DNA of 64,000 nucleotides from Gayadomonas joobiniege G7 (GTDB lineage Bacteria; Pseudomonadota; Gammaproteobacteria; Enterobacterales; Alteromonadaceae): positions 372,001-436,000 of the forward strand of contig NZ_AMRX01000001.1 of NCBI RefSeq assembly GCF_000300815.1, in the 5' to 3' direction. This document shows positions 1-8,735 of the stretch, piece after piece; the first letter of the stretch is position 1, and each line of letters begins with the position of its first letter. A program made the translations under genes and the position numbers. A model generated the notes under the pieces. That model worked only from the letters and a program-made list of their open reading frames with translations, did no database searches and was not told where the DNA came from.

Positions 1-198
1 GGTCTTATTGAAGCAACCGCAACCAGTTTTTGGTTTGGCTTTAAAGACGATCTAGTGTTCCGGTTAAGTGAACAAGGCGATTTGTGGCGTTTAGATATAC
101 GCAGTAAATCGCGCGTCGGCAAAAGTGACTTAGGCAAAAATGCCGAGCGCATCGAACAGCTGCTCAAGCTGATCCAAAAAGAACTAGCGATAAAATAA
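1..198 (+). CDS. DUF1499 family protein, C-terminal fragment
   Basis: The reading frame is open from the window edge to a TAA at 196-198 and gives 65 residues, so the N-terminus lies outside the window. The fragment contains TSFWFGFKDD followed by LDIRSKSRVGKSDLG and a closing amphipathic helix. This matches the C-terminal signature of DUF1499 proteins (an FGF-D block, then 'DVRS-SRVG-SD-G-N--RI'). The function of this family is unknown. The ModF-like gene starts 8 bases after the stop, so the two may be co-transcribed. Confidence 0.65.
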   Translation, partial: GLIEATATSFWFGFKDDLVFRLSEQGDLWRLDIRSKSRVGKSDLGKNAERIEQLLKLIQKELAIK

Positions 199-205
199 TA
201 TAAAA

Positions 206-1585
206 ATGATCAATATAAAATCTTTATGCCACCCGCAGCTCAATATTAACCATTGGCAGCTTAACCCTGCTGAGTGCGCTGTGGTGTTTGGCTTAAACGG
301 TGCCGGAAAACAATTAATAGACCAGCTGTTAACCGGCAAGTTTAATGACTTTAAAGCTGAAGCTGCCGAGCGGCCAACTGCCGACAAAGTGGCGCTGATT
401 TCATTTGAAGCGCAGCAAAAAGTATATGAACATGAGCTAAAAATAGACCAGAGTGATATCACCAACGAAGTTGATCCTGGCACCTTAGCAAAAGACTTTT
501 TGCCTCAAGATGCGTTAGATAACCCACTAATCGACCAGCTTAATTTACGCCACCGCATGCACACTGGCTATCGCCAACTGAGTACAGGTGAAGGTCGTAA
601 GCTATTAATTTTACAAGCCATTCTGAATGGCTGTGAACTTTTGGTCTGTGATAACCCGTTTGACAGTTTAGACACCGCCAGTTGCCAAAACTTATCCGAA
701 ACCTTACACCAGTTGGTTAAACAAGGATTAACGCTGGTTTTGTTATTATCCAATCAAACGGATATTCCAAACTGGCCGCACCAACTTTATCTGCTAAACC
801 ACAACCAATTAGACAAAATTGAAAATAACGACTCACAGAGCCAAATATTGGCAAGTATCACTCAATTAAACCAAGGTTTGTTAACGCACCCATGGCCAAA
901 ACCTCTGATTGAATCGACCACTTTGCCAACCAAACCGTTAGTTGAAATTAAAAATGCAGCCGTTGTATACGATGGCAAAGCCGTTTTTAGTGACATCAAC
1001 CTAACCATACAAGCTCAGCAACATACTTTAATCACAGGCGCAAACGGCTCGGGTAAATCAACTTTAGCTCAGCTGATCACAGGTGACTGTCCTCAGTGTT
1101 TTAGCAACCATGTTAAAGTATTTGGCTATTTGCGTGGCAATGGCGAAACCATTTGGGATATTAAAAAACATTTAGGCATAGTGAGCTCTGAATTGCATCG
1201 CAGTTATCGGGTGAGTTGTTCGGTATTAGAAGTGGTGCTTTCTGGTTTATACGATTCTATTGGTATTTACCAGCAGCCTAGCCAACCCGAAATCAATTTA
1301 GCACGTGCTTGGCTCAATAAAATAGGTTTAGCCGATAAAATTAAAAGTTCGTTTAAACAGTTAAGTTATGGCGAACAGCGGCTGGTACTCATTGCCCGAG
1401 GGTTAATTAAAAGCCCTTTGTTGCTGGTCCTTGATGAACCCACTCAAGGGCTGGACCAAGCCAATCGAGCGTTGATTTTGCACTTTTTACAGCAATTAGA
1501 AGCCCAGCAGCACTCGACTATATTATTAATCAGCCATCGTGAAGACGAACATTTACCATTATTTAAACAAAGGCTGGCGCTTTAA
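206..1585 (+). CDS. ModF-like protein with two ABC ATPase domains
   Basis: 459 residues with two ABC nucleotide-binding domains and no membrane segment, as in ModF/PhrA-type ATPases linked to molybdate uptake. Domain 2 is complete: Walker A GANGSGKST at 278-286, signature LSYGEQR at 386-392, Walker B ending LVLDEP at about 407-412, and the switch histidine in LISH at 444. Domain 1 is degenerate: its P-loop reads GLNGAGKQ (29-36, last Ser/Thr lost), its signature is LSTGEGR (125-131), and its Walker B ends CDNP (148-151), with Asn where the catalytic Glu is expected. Only site 2 may hydrolyse ATP. No modABC genes are in the window, so the partner is unknown. ModF is the best family match; another soluble paired ABC ATPase is possible. 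Confidence 0.75.
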   Translation: MINIKSLCHPQLNINHWQLNPAECAVVFGLNGAGKQLIDQLLTGKFNDFKAEAAERPTADKVALISFEAQQKVYEHELKIDQSDITNEVDPGTLAKDFLPQDALDNPLIDQLNLRHRMHTGYRQLSTGEGRKLLILQAILNGCELLVCDNPFDSLDTASCQNLSETLHQLVKQGLTLVLLLSNQTDIPNWPHQLYLLNHNQLDKIENNDSQSQILASITQLNQGLLTHPWPKPLIESTTLPTKPLVEIKNAAVVYDGKAVFSDINLTIQAQQHTLITGANGSGKSTLAQLITGDCPQCFSNHVKVFGYLRGNGETIWDIKKHLGIVSSELHRSYRVSCSVLEVVLSGLYDSIGIYQQPSQPEINLARAWLNKIGLADKIKSSFKQLSYGEQRLVLIARGLIKSPLLLVLDEPTQGLDQANRALILHFLQQLEAQQHSTILLISHREDEHLPLFKQRLAL

Positions 1586-1590
1586 AATTG

Positions 1591-1620
1591 GCGGATAACA
1601 GTGAATTTGCTATTATCCGC
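1591..1620 (+). other. Inverted repeat between modF-like gene and purC
   Basis: GCGGATAA at 1591-1598 is exactly complementary to TTATCCGC at 1613-1620, with a 14-base loop. The bases that follow (GTCAAATTT) are not a proper T-run, so this is at best a weak terminator. It could also be a regulatory hairpin in the purC leader. It does not resemble the PurR operator. Confidence 0.4.
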
Positions 1621-1657
1621 GTCAAATTTAGCGTTATTTTAATTTAGGAAAACTCTC

Positions 1658-2761
1658 ATGACTTTGGCGCACAGTGTTTTGGCTGTAAACGACGATTTAC
1701 CGATTAGAACCGATAAACCCGTTCATAGTGGAAAAGTCCGCTCTGTGTATTGGTTAACTGAAGCCGATAGCCGTCGCTTAATTGAAGAAAAAAATTACCC
1801 AGTAAAAGCCGATGCGCCGTTAGCTATTATGGTGATCAGTGACCGTATCTCAGCCTTTGATTGCATTTGGCATGGTGAAGGTGACTTGCAAGGGATCCCG
1901 GGTAAAGGCGCTGCGTTAAACGCCATAGCTAGCCACTGGTTTAAACAATTCAAACAACAAGGTTTAGCAGATAGTCACATTGTTGATATTCCGCACCCCT
2001 TTGTTTGGATTGTGCAAAAAGCTAAACCCGTCATGATAGAGGCTATCTGCCGACAATATATTACCGGCTCTATGTGGCGCGCGTATGCAAAAGGCGAACG
2101 AGATTTTTGTGGGATTCATTTACCTGAAGGTTTGCAAAAAGACCAAAAGCTAGATGAAGTCTTAATTACGCCGTCGACTAAAGGTATTTTAAAAGGTCTG
2201 CCAGGTGTGCCAGAAGCCGATGATGTAAACATCACTCGACAAAACATCGAAGACAACTACCAAGCATTTAATTTTGCCAGTCCAGCCGACATAAATTTAT
2301 ACGAAACCTTGCTCAAAGAAGGTTTTAACAGCATTAGCCAATCACTCGCGGCCTTAGATCAAATATTTGTCGATACTAAATTTGAGTTTGGTTATGTTGA
2401 AGACGAAAACGGCAAACAAAAGCTGATTTATATGGACGAAGTAGGTACACCGGATTCATCACGCATTTGGGATGGTGAGCAATACCGTAACGGCAACATT
2501 GTTGAAAATAGCAAAGAAGGCTTCCGCCAGTTTTTATTAAACCATTTTGATGACGCGGATATTCTGCTTAATAAAAACCGCATGGACGAACGCTTAGCAC
2601 TTGCGCGCGACAATGCATTGCCACTTTCTGCCATGATGGCACTGTCTGAGACTTATTTAAACATTGCTGAAAAAATCACAGGTCAAAAAATTTGTTTAAG
2701 TGAAGATCCGAAAGCTGAAATCATTAATATTTTGCGTGACGAATACGCATTAATCGACTGA
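1658..2761 (+). CDS. purC: Phosphoribosylaminoimidazole-succinocarboxamide synthase (SAICAR synthetase)
   Basis: 367 residues. The enzyme joins aspartate to CAIR with ATP to make SAICAR in purine synthesis; it is cytosolic. The N-terminal block [11 protein letters not shown] carries the nucleotide-binding GKVR-Y motif, followed by SDRISAFD at about 62-69 and later [17 protein letters not shown], all diagnostic of PurC. The length is that of the long form seen in Vibrio and Shewanella, not the short form of about 237 residues in E. coli. The ATG at 1658 follows a purine-rich AGGAAA stretch. It stands as a single gene, and a strong hairpin follows it. Confidence 0.95.
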   Translation: MTLAHSVLAVNDDLPIRTDKPVHSGKVRSVYWLTEADSRRLIEEKNYPVKADAPLAIMVISDRISAFDCIWHGEGDLQGIPGKGAALNAIASHWFKQFKQQGLADSHIVDIPHPFVWIVQKAKPVMIEAICRQYITGSMWRAYAKGERDFCGIHLPEGLQKDQKLDEVLITPSTKGILKGLPGVPEADDVNITRQNIEDNYQAFNFASPADINLYETLLKEGFNSISQSLAALDQIFVDTKFEFGYVEDENGKQKLIYMDEVGTPDSSRIWDGEQYRNGNIVENSKEGFRQFLLNHFDDADILLNKNRMDERLALARDNALPLSAMMALSETYLNIAEKITGQKICLSEDPKAEIINILRDEYALID

Positions 2762-2775
2762 CACATAAGTGACAT

Positions 2776-2813
2776 TTACCTGAGTTATACTTAAAAAATA
2801 ATAACTCAGGTAA
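2776..2813 (+). promoter_or_regulatory. 13-bp perfect hairpin covering the next gene's ribosome binding site
   Basis: TTACCTGAGTTAT at 2776-2788 is exactly complementary to ATAACTCAGGTAA at 2801-2813, with a 12-base A-rich loop. The 3' arm contains AGGT (2808-2811), the only plausible Shine-Dalgarno for the ATG at 2821. The hairpin could restrict translation of that gene or act as a leaky terminator after purC. The T content after the stem is weak (TTCTTTC). Confidence 0.5.
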
Positions 2814-2820
2814 TTCTTTC

Positions 2821-3663
2821 ATGTCTCGTTTTTATTACTTGGGCTGTGTTTTTTTAATGAGCCTAGTATTAGGTTTAGCTTTATTTTTTATCTACCAGCC
2901 CGGCTCGGTGCAGCTTCAACTGAGCGATTATCATAAATATCAATGTTCAACCGGCAGCGATAAAACAGAAACCTTTAAATATTTAACCGCGATCCCTTTA
3001 CTCAATCAGCAAATCGCTGAATCTTTATGTCAAAGTCAGGCAATTGCTAGTCACTTTGGTCATGTGGAAATTATCTGGAAAAACCGCAACCAACTCACTG
3101 TTAATGATCTATTAAATGGCAACATCAATTTATTGTGGAGCCGCGATCACAATTTAGCGGGTTTATTGCCTAACCATCAGGATTATTTTAATAAGTTACT
3201 AGATATTAATAACTACAGCGTATATTGGTACAGCAGAATGCAGGGTGCTGAATATAATAAAAAGTTCTTTGCCCAAGTGCGCATTGGTTTATTGGCAAAT
3301 GAAGTCAGCCAAACCCATTATTTATTGCCGATGGATGCGCTAAAAAAACATAATATCCAAACCCAAACCTTAGATATTGTCTACTTTGATGATACCTATA
3401 GTCTTTATCAAGCGTTTAAAGATAATCATATTGATCTAATCCCAAGCGGTGCATCTTTTGACAAGCAGCTCGATTTTAGCGTAGAAAAATTACTTATATC
3501 AGCAAATGTGCAAGCCGCTTCAATTTATTTAGACAATACCCAACCAGAAAGCGTAGCTTGCGCAGTTAAACATGCAATACAGCCGATTTTGACTTATTTA
3601 ACAGAAATGGATGCCAAGATAACCTTCAACTACTCGCAGAAACAGCCATGCCAGATTTTTTAA
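2821..3663 (+). CDS. Membrane-anchored periplasmic protein of unknown function
   Basis: 280 residues. I do not recognise the family. One hydrophobic segment at about 5-25 followed by a polar domain suggests an uncleaved anchor with a periplasmic domain. Four Cys residues lie outside the anchor (near 42, 70, 252 and 276), which could form disulfides. The stretch around 150-210 (an AQVRIGLLANE strand, a helix, then DIVYFDDTYSLYQAFKDNHIDLIPSG) is loosely like type 2 solute-binding folds, but this is only inference. It overlaps the next gene by 16 bases, so the two are translated together and probably work as a pair. Confidence 0.6.
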   Translation: MSRFYYLGCVFLMSLVLGLALFFIYQPGSVQLQLSDYHKYQCSTGSDKTETFKYLTAIPLLNQQIAESLCQSQAIASHFGHVEIIWKNRNQLTVNDLLNGNINLLWSRDHNLAGLLPNHQDYFNKLLDINNYSVYWYSRMQGAEYNKKFFAQVRIGLLANEVSQTHYLLPMDALKKHNIQTQTLDIVYFDDTYSLYQAFKDNHIDLIPSGASFDKQLDFSVEKLLISANVQAASIYLDNTQPESVACAVKHAIQPILTYLTEMDAKITFNYSQKQPCQIF

Positions 3664-4823
3664 CTCGAATTAAATGGATCCAATGCGTCTTACTCACAGG
3701 GGCGTTAATGTTGGTTTCAGTGTTTTGGCTACACTGGTCTGCAAACCATGCTCTTAAAACTCAGCTGCAAAAAGAACTACCCACAAAAATACACTCAGCA
3801 CTTTTAAATATTACAGACATAGGCCTGAGAAAACATCAGTTGCGCCATTCTATTAACTCAGATTTCCGCGCTCAGGATAATTTTTTTAACTCATGGTTTT
3901 ATACACAAGTTGAAGTTAGTTTAGTTAATATTGCCGTTAAACAATCAAACCACAAATATACCGGTTTAAATACCTTTAGCATGAGCGACCAGAGCTCTAA
4001 TTTTCCACTTACGCTTGAGTTTAAAACTCAGCTAAAACTTAATTACCCATTAATTGTTTTAGCTAACTTTGTTTTTTCCGTCATTTTTTTTACCCTGATC
4101 AGCTATTTGCCAGCCCCGTTAAATGCAAATGCGCTCAAATGGCATAAAAAACTCAAAGGGTATTCTGATCACTTAAAAGATCCTGCTTTGGCGAAAAAAA
4201 CCTGCTTAATGACTAACGGACAGAAAAGTCTAATCGATAGCCTCTTGCATACCGAGCAACTATCAGCAGAGCAGATCGAAACTTTAATCAACAGCCTTTG
4301 TTATGGCTCAAAAAATGATTTGACCAATAGTCAAATAAATACTTTTATCGCCGTTTTCCCGCGCTTAAATCATGTCGATAAAGCTTTATCTTTTGCTTGT
4401 CACCCAGATACACTCACACTTGATGTTAGGCATCTTTGCATTTATATCAAAGGCTTAAAAATTCAACTGAGCAAAACACCTTTTATTTATTATTATTGGT
4501 ACGCTCAACAAAAACGACAAGATGGAGAAGGCTGGATATTAAACCCGTCTCCGAGTCGACCTGAAAAAGAAGCAGCAAAGTCTTTGATAACGCTAATGCA
4601 AAGCTTAAATGGGCACGCTAAAGCACTGAATGACTTACGTGAAGTGGGTTTAAAAGCAAAAACACTCGACCAAAACCGAAACAAAATAAAACAAGAAATT
4701 GTGGGTTGTTTATCGGATGAAATTGCGCAAGCATTTTTATTTGAAACACGCCGAGATCCCCGCACACAAAGGTACTTTTACCGCTTAAAAACACCTAAAG
4801 AACACATAAAAATAATAACCTAA
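3648..4823 (+). CDS. Two-TM membrane protein of unknown function
   Basis: 391 residues. The family is not recognised. There is a hydrophobic segment at about 11-30, a periplasmic-looking region of about 100 residues, a second hydrophobic segment at about 134-155, then a basic cytoplasmic C-terminal half with many Lys and Leu. This resembles a sensor or scaffold layout, but no kinase, GGDEF or HAMP motif is visible. The start overlaps the preceding gene by 16 bases, which suggests translational coupling with the periplasmic protein encoded there. A promoterless-looking AT-rich gap of 136 bases separates it from the TonB receptor. Confidence 0.6.
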   Translation: MPDFLTRIKWIQCVLLTGALMLVSVFWLHWSANHALKTQLQKELPTKIHSALLNITDIGLRKHQLRHSINSDFRAQDNFFNSWFYTQVEVSLVNIAVKQSNHKYTGLNTFSMSDQSSNFPLTLEFKTQLKLNYPLIVLANFVFSVIFFTLISYLPAPLNANALKWHKKLKGYSDHLKDPALAKKTCLMTNGQKSLIDSLLHTEQLSAEQIETLINSLCYGSKNDLTNSQINTFIAVFPRLNHVDKALSFACHPDTLTLDVRHLCIYIKGLKIQLSKTPFIYYYWYAQQKRQDGEGWILNPSPSRPEKEAAKSLITLMQSLNGHAKALNDLREVGLKAKTLDQNRNKIKQEIVGCLSDEIAQAFLFETRRDPRTQRYFYRLKTPKEHIKIIT

Positions 4824-4959
4824 TAAACTGATTTATATATGTTTAATTTTTAGAGATATCTATAAAATCAAATCCAATATCTATTTAATTTAATTGTCAT
4901 CAAATATTTTCATGCTACTCCCAAATTAAGTTTGAATAAAAACATTCACGGGAGAAAAC

Positions 4960-7500
4960 ATGCACACCTTAAATAAAATAAGCTTTGCTGTAATAAGCAT
5001 TTTGCTCAGTAGCTCGGCGCTCGCACAAGCAGATCAGCTTGCAAACCAAACCGAAATAGAAGAAGTGGTGGCCGTAGCTTCACCAATAAGAGATAGTCAA
5101 AAAGCGGCCATCGATGCCAAACGGCAGGCCAATAACTTTGTGGATATTGTAGCCGCCGATACGATTGGTCGTTTTCCTGATCAAAACTTAGCAGATTCAC
5201 TCGGTCGAGTGCCAGGGTTAGCGATAGAAAGAGATCAAGGCCAAGCCCGCTATATTAACTTTAGAGGTGCGCCCTTTAGATACACCAGCATAGCCATTGA
5301 CGGTATTTTAATTCCGGGTGCTGAAAATGGTCGAATTCCTCGCTTTGATAGCTTTCCATCTGTGATCACCAGCCGCATCGAAGCGAACAAAGCCATCACG
5401 GCCAAGATGCCAGCAGAGAGCATTGCTGGCTTTATCAATATTCATACCTTTAATCCATTTGACAGCCAAGGGTTTGCATTATCGGCCGATTTAGGGCGCG
5501 GTCAGCAACAACTCGGCGATGGTGATGTAAAAAAACAATCCGCACGCCTATCTTGGTCCGGTGAAGAATGGGGAGTGAGCGCATTTGCATCACAAAATAG
5601 TCGAGAGCAGATCACAGACAACCGTGAATTTGATTTAGAACTAGAAAACGCTCAACTGAAAGTGAATGAGTTGGATTTTCGCAGCTATAAAATTAAACGT
5701 GAAGACAGCGCCATTGGTGGACGTTTAGAGTATCGCCCAAATGGCAGCGCAAATAGAATATTTTTATCCAGTTTACGCAGCGAATTTAAAGATTTTGAGC
5801 AACGCAACCAATATGTATTTGATTTAGCTGGCGGAGCCGAAGCACTGGGTGTTGCACAACCGCTTGGCGAACGTGGCGAATTGCCGCTTATTTTAGTCAC
5901 GCGAATGTTAGAAGATGGGGTCTATAAAAACTCTACTTTTACCACCACTTTGGGAGCCGACATTCAACTCGGACAATGGTTTGTAGAAAGTCGTTTAAAC
6001 CATACTAAAACTGAAAACCATACTGCTTTGCCGATCATTATGAGCGCAGGCGGAAAAACTGCAGGCGCATTTGATATCAGCAATTTAGCCGATCCTATAT
6101 TAACTTTGTATAAAATGGGTAGTAACGATCAAATCAGTGCAGGTGAAATTAACCAACCTAAAGATAACAATGACTACGCCATGCACTTGGCCTACCCTAT
6201 AGAGTCGCAATTAGAAATTAAATCTAACCAGCTAAAAATTGATGCTGAACGGTATGTAAAGCTGTTTGCTGATAGCCAAATTTTAACGCTTGGTGTGGCG
6301 ATTAACGACAAACAAGCCGATGGTTTTGGCATGTCTGCGGCAATTGGTGGTTTTCCACAAGCTGTTAATATAGATGATTTTATTACCGAAGACTCGTGGG
6401 ATAGCGACTTTACCAATAGCATTCAAGGTCAGTATTTTGATAACCAAGGTTTAAAAGATGCTTGGCAAGACAGCGTGGACGGCAGTTTGTTTGCAGCGCC
6501 CAGCGACGATTTATTGATAAAAATTGATGAAACCATCAGTAGTGGATACGCCATGTTAACCACTGACTATGGCTGGGGCAATTGGGTGATTGGCTTACGC
6601 GCTGAACACACTAATTATACCAGCACTGGCCCTGAAGCCAGCCATAGTGACTCTGAACTGCATTGGTTACCCAGCGCACATTTAAATTACAATTTATCAG
6701 ATAAAGTAAAACTGCGCGCTTCGTTTAATACCGCAATTAGCCGCCCAACCTACAACGAATGGCGTGGCAGTGCCTCTTACGATTTAACCCAAAGCCCAGT
6801 GACAGTTTCTGGCGGTAATCCAGCGCTCAAAGCAGAAGAGTCTATCGGTGCTGATTTTGCACTTGAGTGGTATGCAGCCGATGCCAGCTTATTGTCGGCA
6901 GGTTTGTTTACTCGCAGCATAGACAATGTGATTTATGCAGATAGTTCAGAGGTAGATGGCGGTTTATACAATCCAGAATACAGTGGTGAAACTTGGCAAT
7001 ATAGTGGGTTTGTAAATGGCAAAGATGGTCAACTGAATGGCCTAGAGCTGAACGCCATTGTGCAATTGGCAGATTTTATCGATGGCCCTTTTAATGGCTT
7101 TGGGTTTAGTGCCAATGCTACTTTTTTAGACAGCGAATTTACTAGCCTAAGCGGCAACAAATTTAGTTTACCCGGCACGTCAGATGCGATTTATAACGCT
7201 TCTGTCTTTTTTGAATCCGTCGACTGGTCGATACGATTAAATTATCAATTCCGTGATGACTGGTTATCAACCACAGAAAACGATTCTATGGGTGAGTACT
7301 GGGATGCCCAAACCCGTGTCGATTTATCGGCAAACTACCAACTGCCATGGCAAATATCCGGTGCAGACATTTCTTTGTACGCCAACCTGAACAATTTAAC
7401 TGACGAAGTCGACACCCGATACATAGGCACAGAACAAACCCCTAACCAAATTGAACGTTATGGCAAACGCTATTTAGTGGGTGTGCGAGTAAATTATTAA
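4960..7500 (+). CDS. TonB-dependent outer membrane receptor
   Basis: 846 residues. A signal peptide ends near ALAQA (about residue 24). The plug domain follows at about 50-165, with GRFPDQNLADSLGRVPGLAIERDQG and a YINFRG block, typical of the Caulobacter/Xanthomonas-type receptors often used for sugars or other large nutrients. The rest is a beta barrel that ends in an aromatic residue (LVGVRVNY). The ATG at 4960 follows GGGAG at 4950-4954. The stop is 15 bases before the ATG of a phosphatase-like lipoprotein, so the substrate may be a phosphorylated compound; that is inference. No SusD partner is present. Confidence 0.9.
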   Translation: MHTLNKISFAVISILLSSSALAQADQLANQTEIEEVVAVASPIRDSQKAAIDAKRQANNFVDIVAADTIGRFPDQNLADSLGRVPGLAIERDQGQARYINFRGAPFRYTSIAIDGILIPGAENGRIPRFDSFPSVITSRIEANKAITAKMPAESIAGFINIHTFNPFDSQGFALSADLGRGQQQLGDGDVKKQSARLSWSGEEWGVSAFASQNSREQITDNREFDLELENAQLKVNELDFRSYKIKREDSAIGGRLEYRPNGSANRIFLSSLRSEFKDFEQRNQYVFDLAGGAEALGVAQPLGERGELPLILVTRMLEDGVYKNSTFTTTLGADIQLGQWFVESRLNHTKTENHTALPIIMSAGGKTAGAFDISNLADPILTLYKMGSNDQISAGEINQPKDNNDYAMHLAYPIESQLEIKSNQLKIDAERYVKLFADSQILTLGVAINDKQADGFGMSAAIGGFPQAVNIDDFITEDSWDSDFTNSIQGQYFDNQGLKDAWQDSVDGSLFAAPSDDLLIKIDETISSGYAMLTTDYGWGNWVIGLRAEHTNYTSTGPEASHSDSELHWLPSAHLNYNLSDKVKLRASFNTAISRPTYNEWRGSASYDLTQSPVTVSGGNPALKAEESIGADFALEWYAADASLLSAGLFTRSIDNVIYADSSEVDGGLYNPEYSGETWQYSGFVNGKDGQLNGLELNAIVQLADFIDGPFNGFGFSANATFLDSEFTSLSGNKFSLPGTSDAIYNASVFFESVDWSIRLNYQFRDDWLSTTENDSMGEYWDAQTRVDLSANYQLPWQISGADISLYANLNNLTDEVDTRYIGTEQTPNQIERYGKRYLVGVRVNY

Positions 7501-7515
7501 TTGGAGCAAACAAAA

Positions 7516-8424
7516 ATGAAACTTTATAATAAAACCCTAGTATTAACCTTATCGGCTACTTTAATGATGACAGCCTGCCAAACCCTTGAATCACAAAAAC
7601 TGGCGGCACAAAATGCATCAGATCAACAAATCAGCGACGCCAGCAAACAAAAAGTATTACAGCTAGAGGGTGGCCGTAATTTTCGTCAACTCGGCGGATA
7701 CGAAGCAGCCGATGGGCGCAAGGTAAAATGGGATCTATTGTACCGCTCAGGGGCCTTGCACAAACTGACACCAGCCGACTATCAGCAACTTGCCATGCGC
7801 GACATCGCGACCGTTATTGACTTTAGAGCAAACGACGAAAGAGCAAAAGATGTAACTCAGTGGCAAGCAGACCCAATTAAACACATGACATGGGACTATC
7901 AATTAGAATTTGATAAAGCCGCTTTTGGCCGTCTGTTGAGCAAACCTAATGTGAGTGAAGCCGACATGGAACAACTGATGATACAAATGTACCCAGATTT
8001 AGTCCATTCGCAAAAAGCACATTACAAAGCCATGTTTGCCCGCTTGTTAGAAACAGACAAGCCTGTATTGTTTCACTGTACTGCGGGTAAAGATAGAACG
8101 GGTATCGCAGCCGCTTTGATTTTAACCTCACTAGGTGTTGATAAAAAAACAGTCATTAAAGACTATGTGATGTCTGAACAACTATTAGATCCAGCCGAGA
8201 TGTTGCATGCTTCTGACGAGCAAAAAGCCGACCCTATGTACGCGGCCTTTGCACGCCTGCCTAAACCGGCACTTAAAGCCTTAATGGGCACCCGAGCCAG
8301 CTATTTAGAAGCGGCTTTTGCTGAAATGGAACGCCAATCTGGCTCGGTTGAAAACTATATTCAAACCGAGTTAGAAGTGAGTCCAGCGCAAATTGTGCAA
8401 CTTCGTGCAAAGTATTTAAAATAG
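7516..8424 (+). CDS. Tyrosine-phosphatase-like lipoprotein (Y_phosphatase3 family)
   Basis: 302 residues from the ATG at 7516, which has GGAG at 7503-7506; an upstream in-frame TTG is less likely. The signal peptide ends in a lipobox MMTAC (Cys21), so it is a lipoprotein. The domain begins with LEGGRNFRQLGGY, then LLYRSGAL, VIDFRAN-E, and the P-loop HCTAGKDRTG with catalytic Cys188 and Arg194 (CX5R). This is the PF13350-type phosphatase pattern. It may remove phosphate from lipid, inositol or protein substrates in the periplasm. Cotranscription with the TonB receptor suggests it handles the imported or surface-bound ligand. Actual substrate unknown. Confidence 0.85.
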   Translation: MKLYNKTLVLTLSATLMMTACQTLESQKLAAQNASDQQISDASKQKVLQLEGGRNFRQLGGYEAADGRKVKWDLLYRSGALHKLTPADYQQLAMRDIATVIDFRANDERAKDVTQWQADPIKHMTWDYQLEFDKAAFGRLLSKPNVSEADMEQLMIQMYPDLVHSQKAHYKAMFARLLETDKPVLFHCTAGKDRTGIAAALILTSLGVDKKTVIKDYVMSEQLLDPAEMLHASDEQKADPMYAAFARLPKPALKALMGTRASYLEAAFAEMERQSGSVENYIQTELEVSPAQIVQLRAKYLK

Positions 8425-8429
8425 CCCCA

Positions 8430-8462
8430 TACAACCCAGTGATCACAAATCGCTGGGTTGTA
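8430..8462 (+). terminator. Hairpin after the receptor-phosphatase operon
   Basis: TACAACCCAG at 8430-8439 pairs perfectly with CTGGGTTGTA at 8453-8462, with a 13-base loop. No T-run follows, so it may be a Rho-linked or 3'-protecting hairpin rather than a classic intrinsic terminator. Confidence 0.5.
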
Positions 8463-8735
8463 CACAAACTATCTGCTCCACTGACTTTGGGCGCTGAGCT
8501 AGGTACTAGCTAAGTTTTAGTTCAGCTTAAAAGACGGTCTATAATGATCGCTTACTTTTAAATGCTCTGGGGCGAAAGCCCTTTTTTTGTATCAACTGTT
8601 GGGAAAAGGCAGAAAAGCCATCATTGATTTTGAGCTTTTGAGCTTTTACGTAACGGCTTCAGTCCCGTACACATCAAGATGTTAAACAGCAACCTTTTTA
8701 GCCCAATTCACTGAGTAATTAACTAATATGGAACC
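8463..8735. other. Gene-free boundary between core genes and accessory stretch
   Basis: No credible gene is seen in the gap between the phosphatase (ends 8424) and the minus-strand RelA/SpoT gene (ends 8736). The gap holds the hairpin at 8430-8462, an AGCTAG/CTAGCT inverted repeat near 8498-8512, a TATAAT at 8540-8545 and a clear terminator at 8569-8588. Past 8590 I see only AT-rich sequence with a short direct repeat (GAGCTTTT twice near 8631-8645). Confidence 0.5.
8569..8588 (+). terminator. Rho-independent terminator without an obvious gene
   Basis: GGGC, a GAAA tetraloop and GCCC are followed by seven T residues (8582-8588). The structure is textbook, but no plus-strand gene ends nearby. 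A TATAAT at 8540-8545 only about 30 bases upstream suggests either a very short transcript or the tail of a lost gene. Confidence 0.7.

Noticed and set aside
1591-1620. PurR operator before purC
   Set aside because: The inverted repeat GCGGATAA/TTATCCGC does not resemble the ACGCAAACGTTTGCGT-type PurR site.
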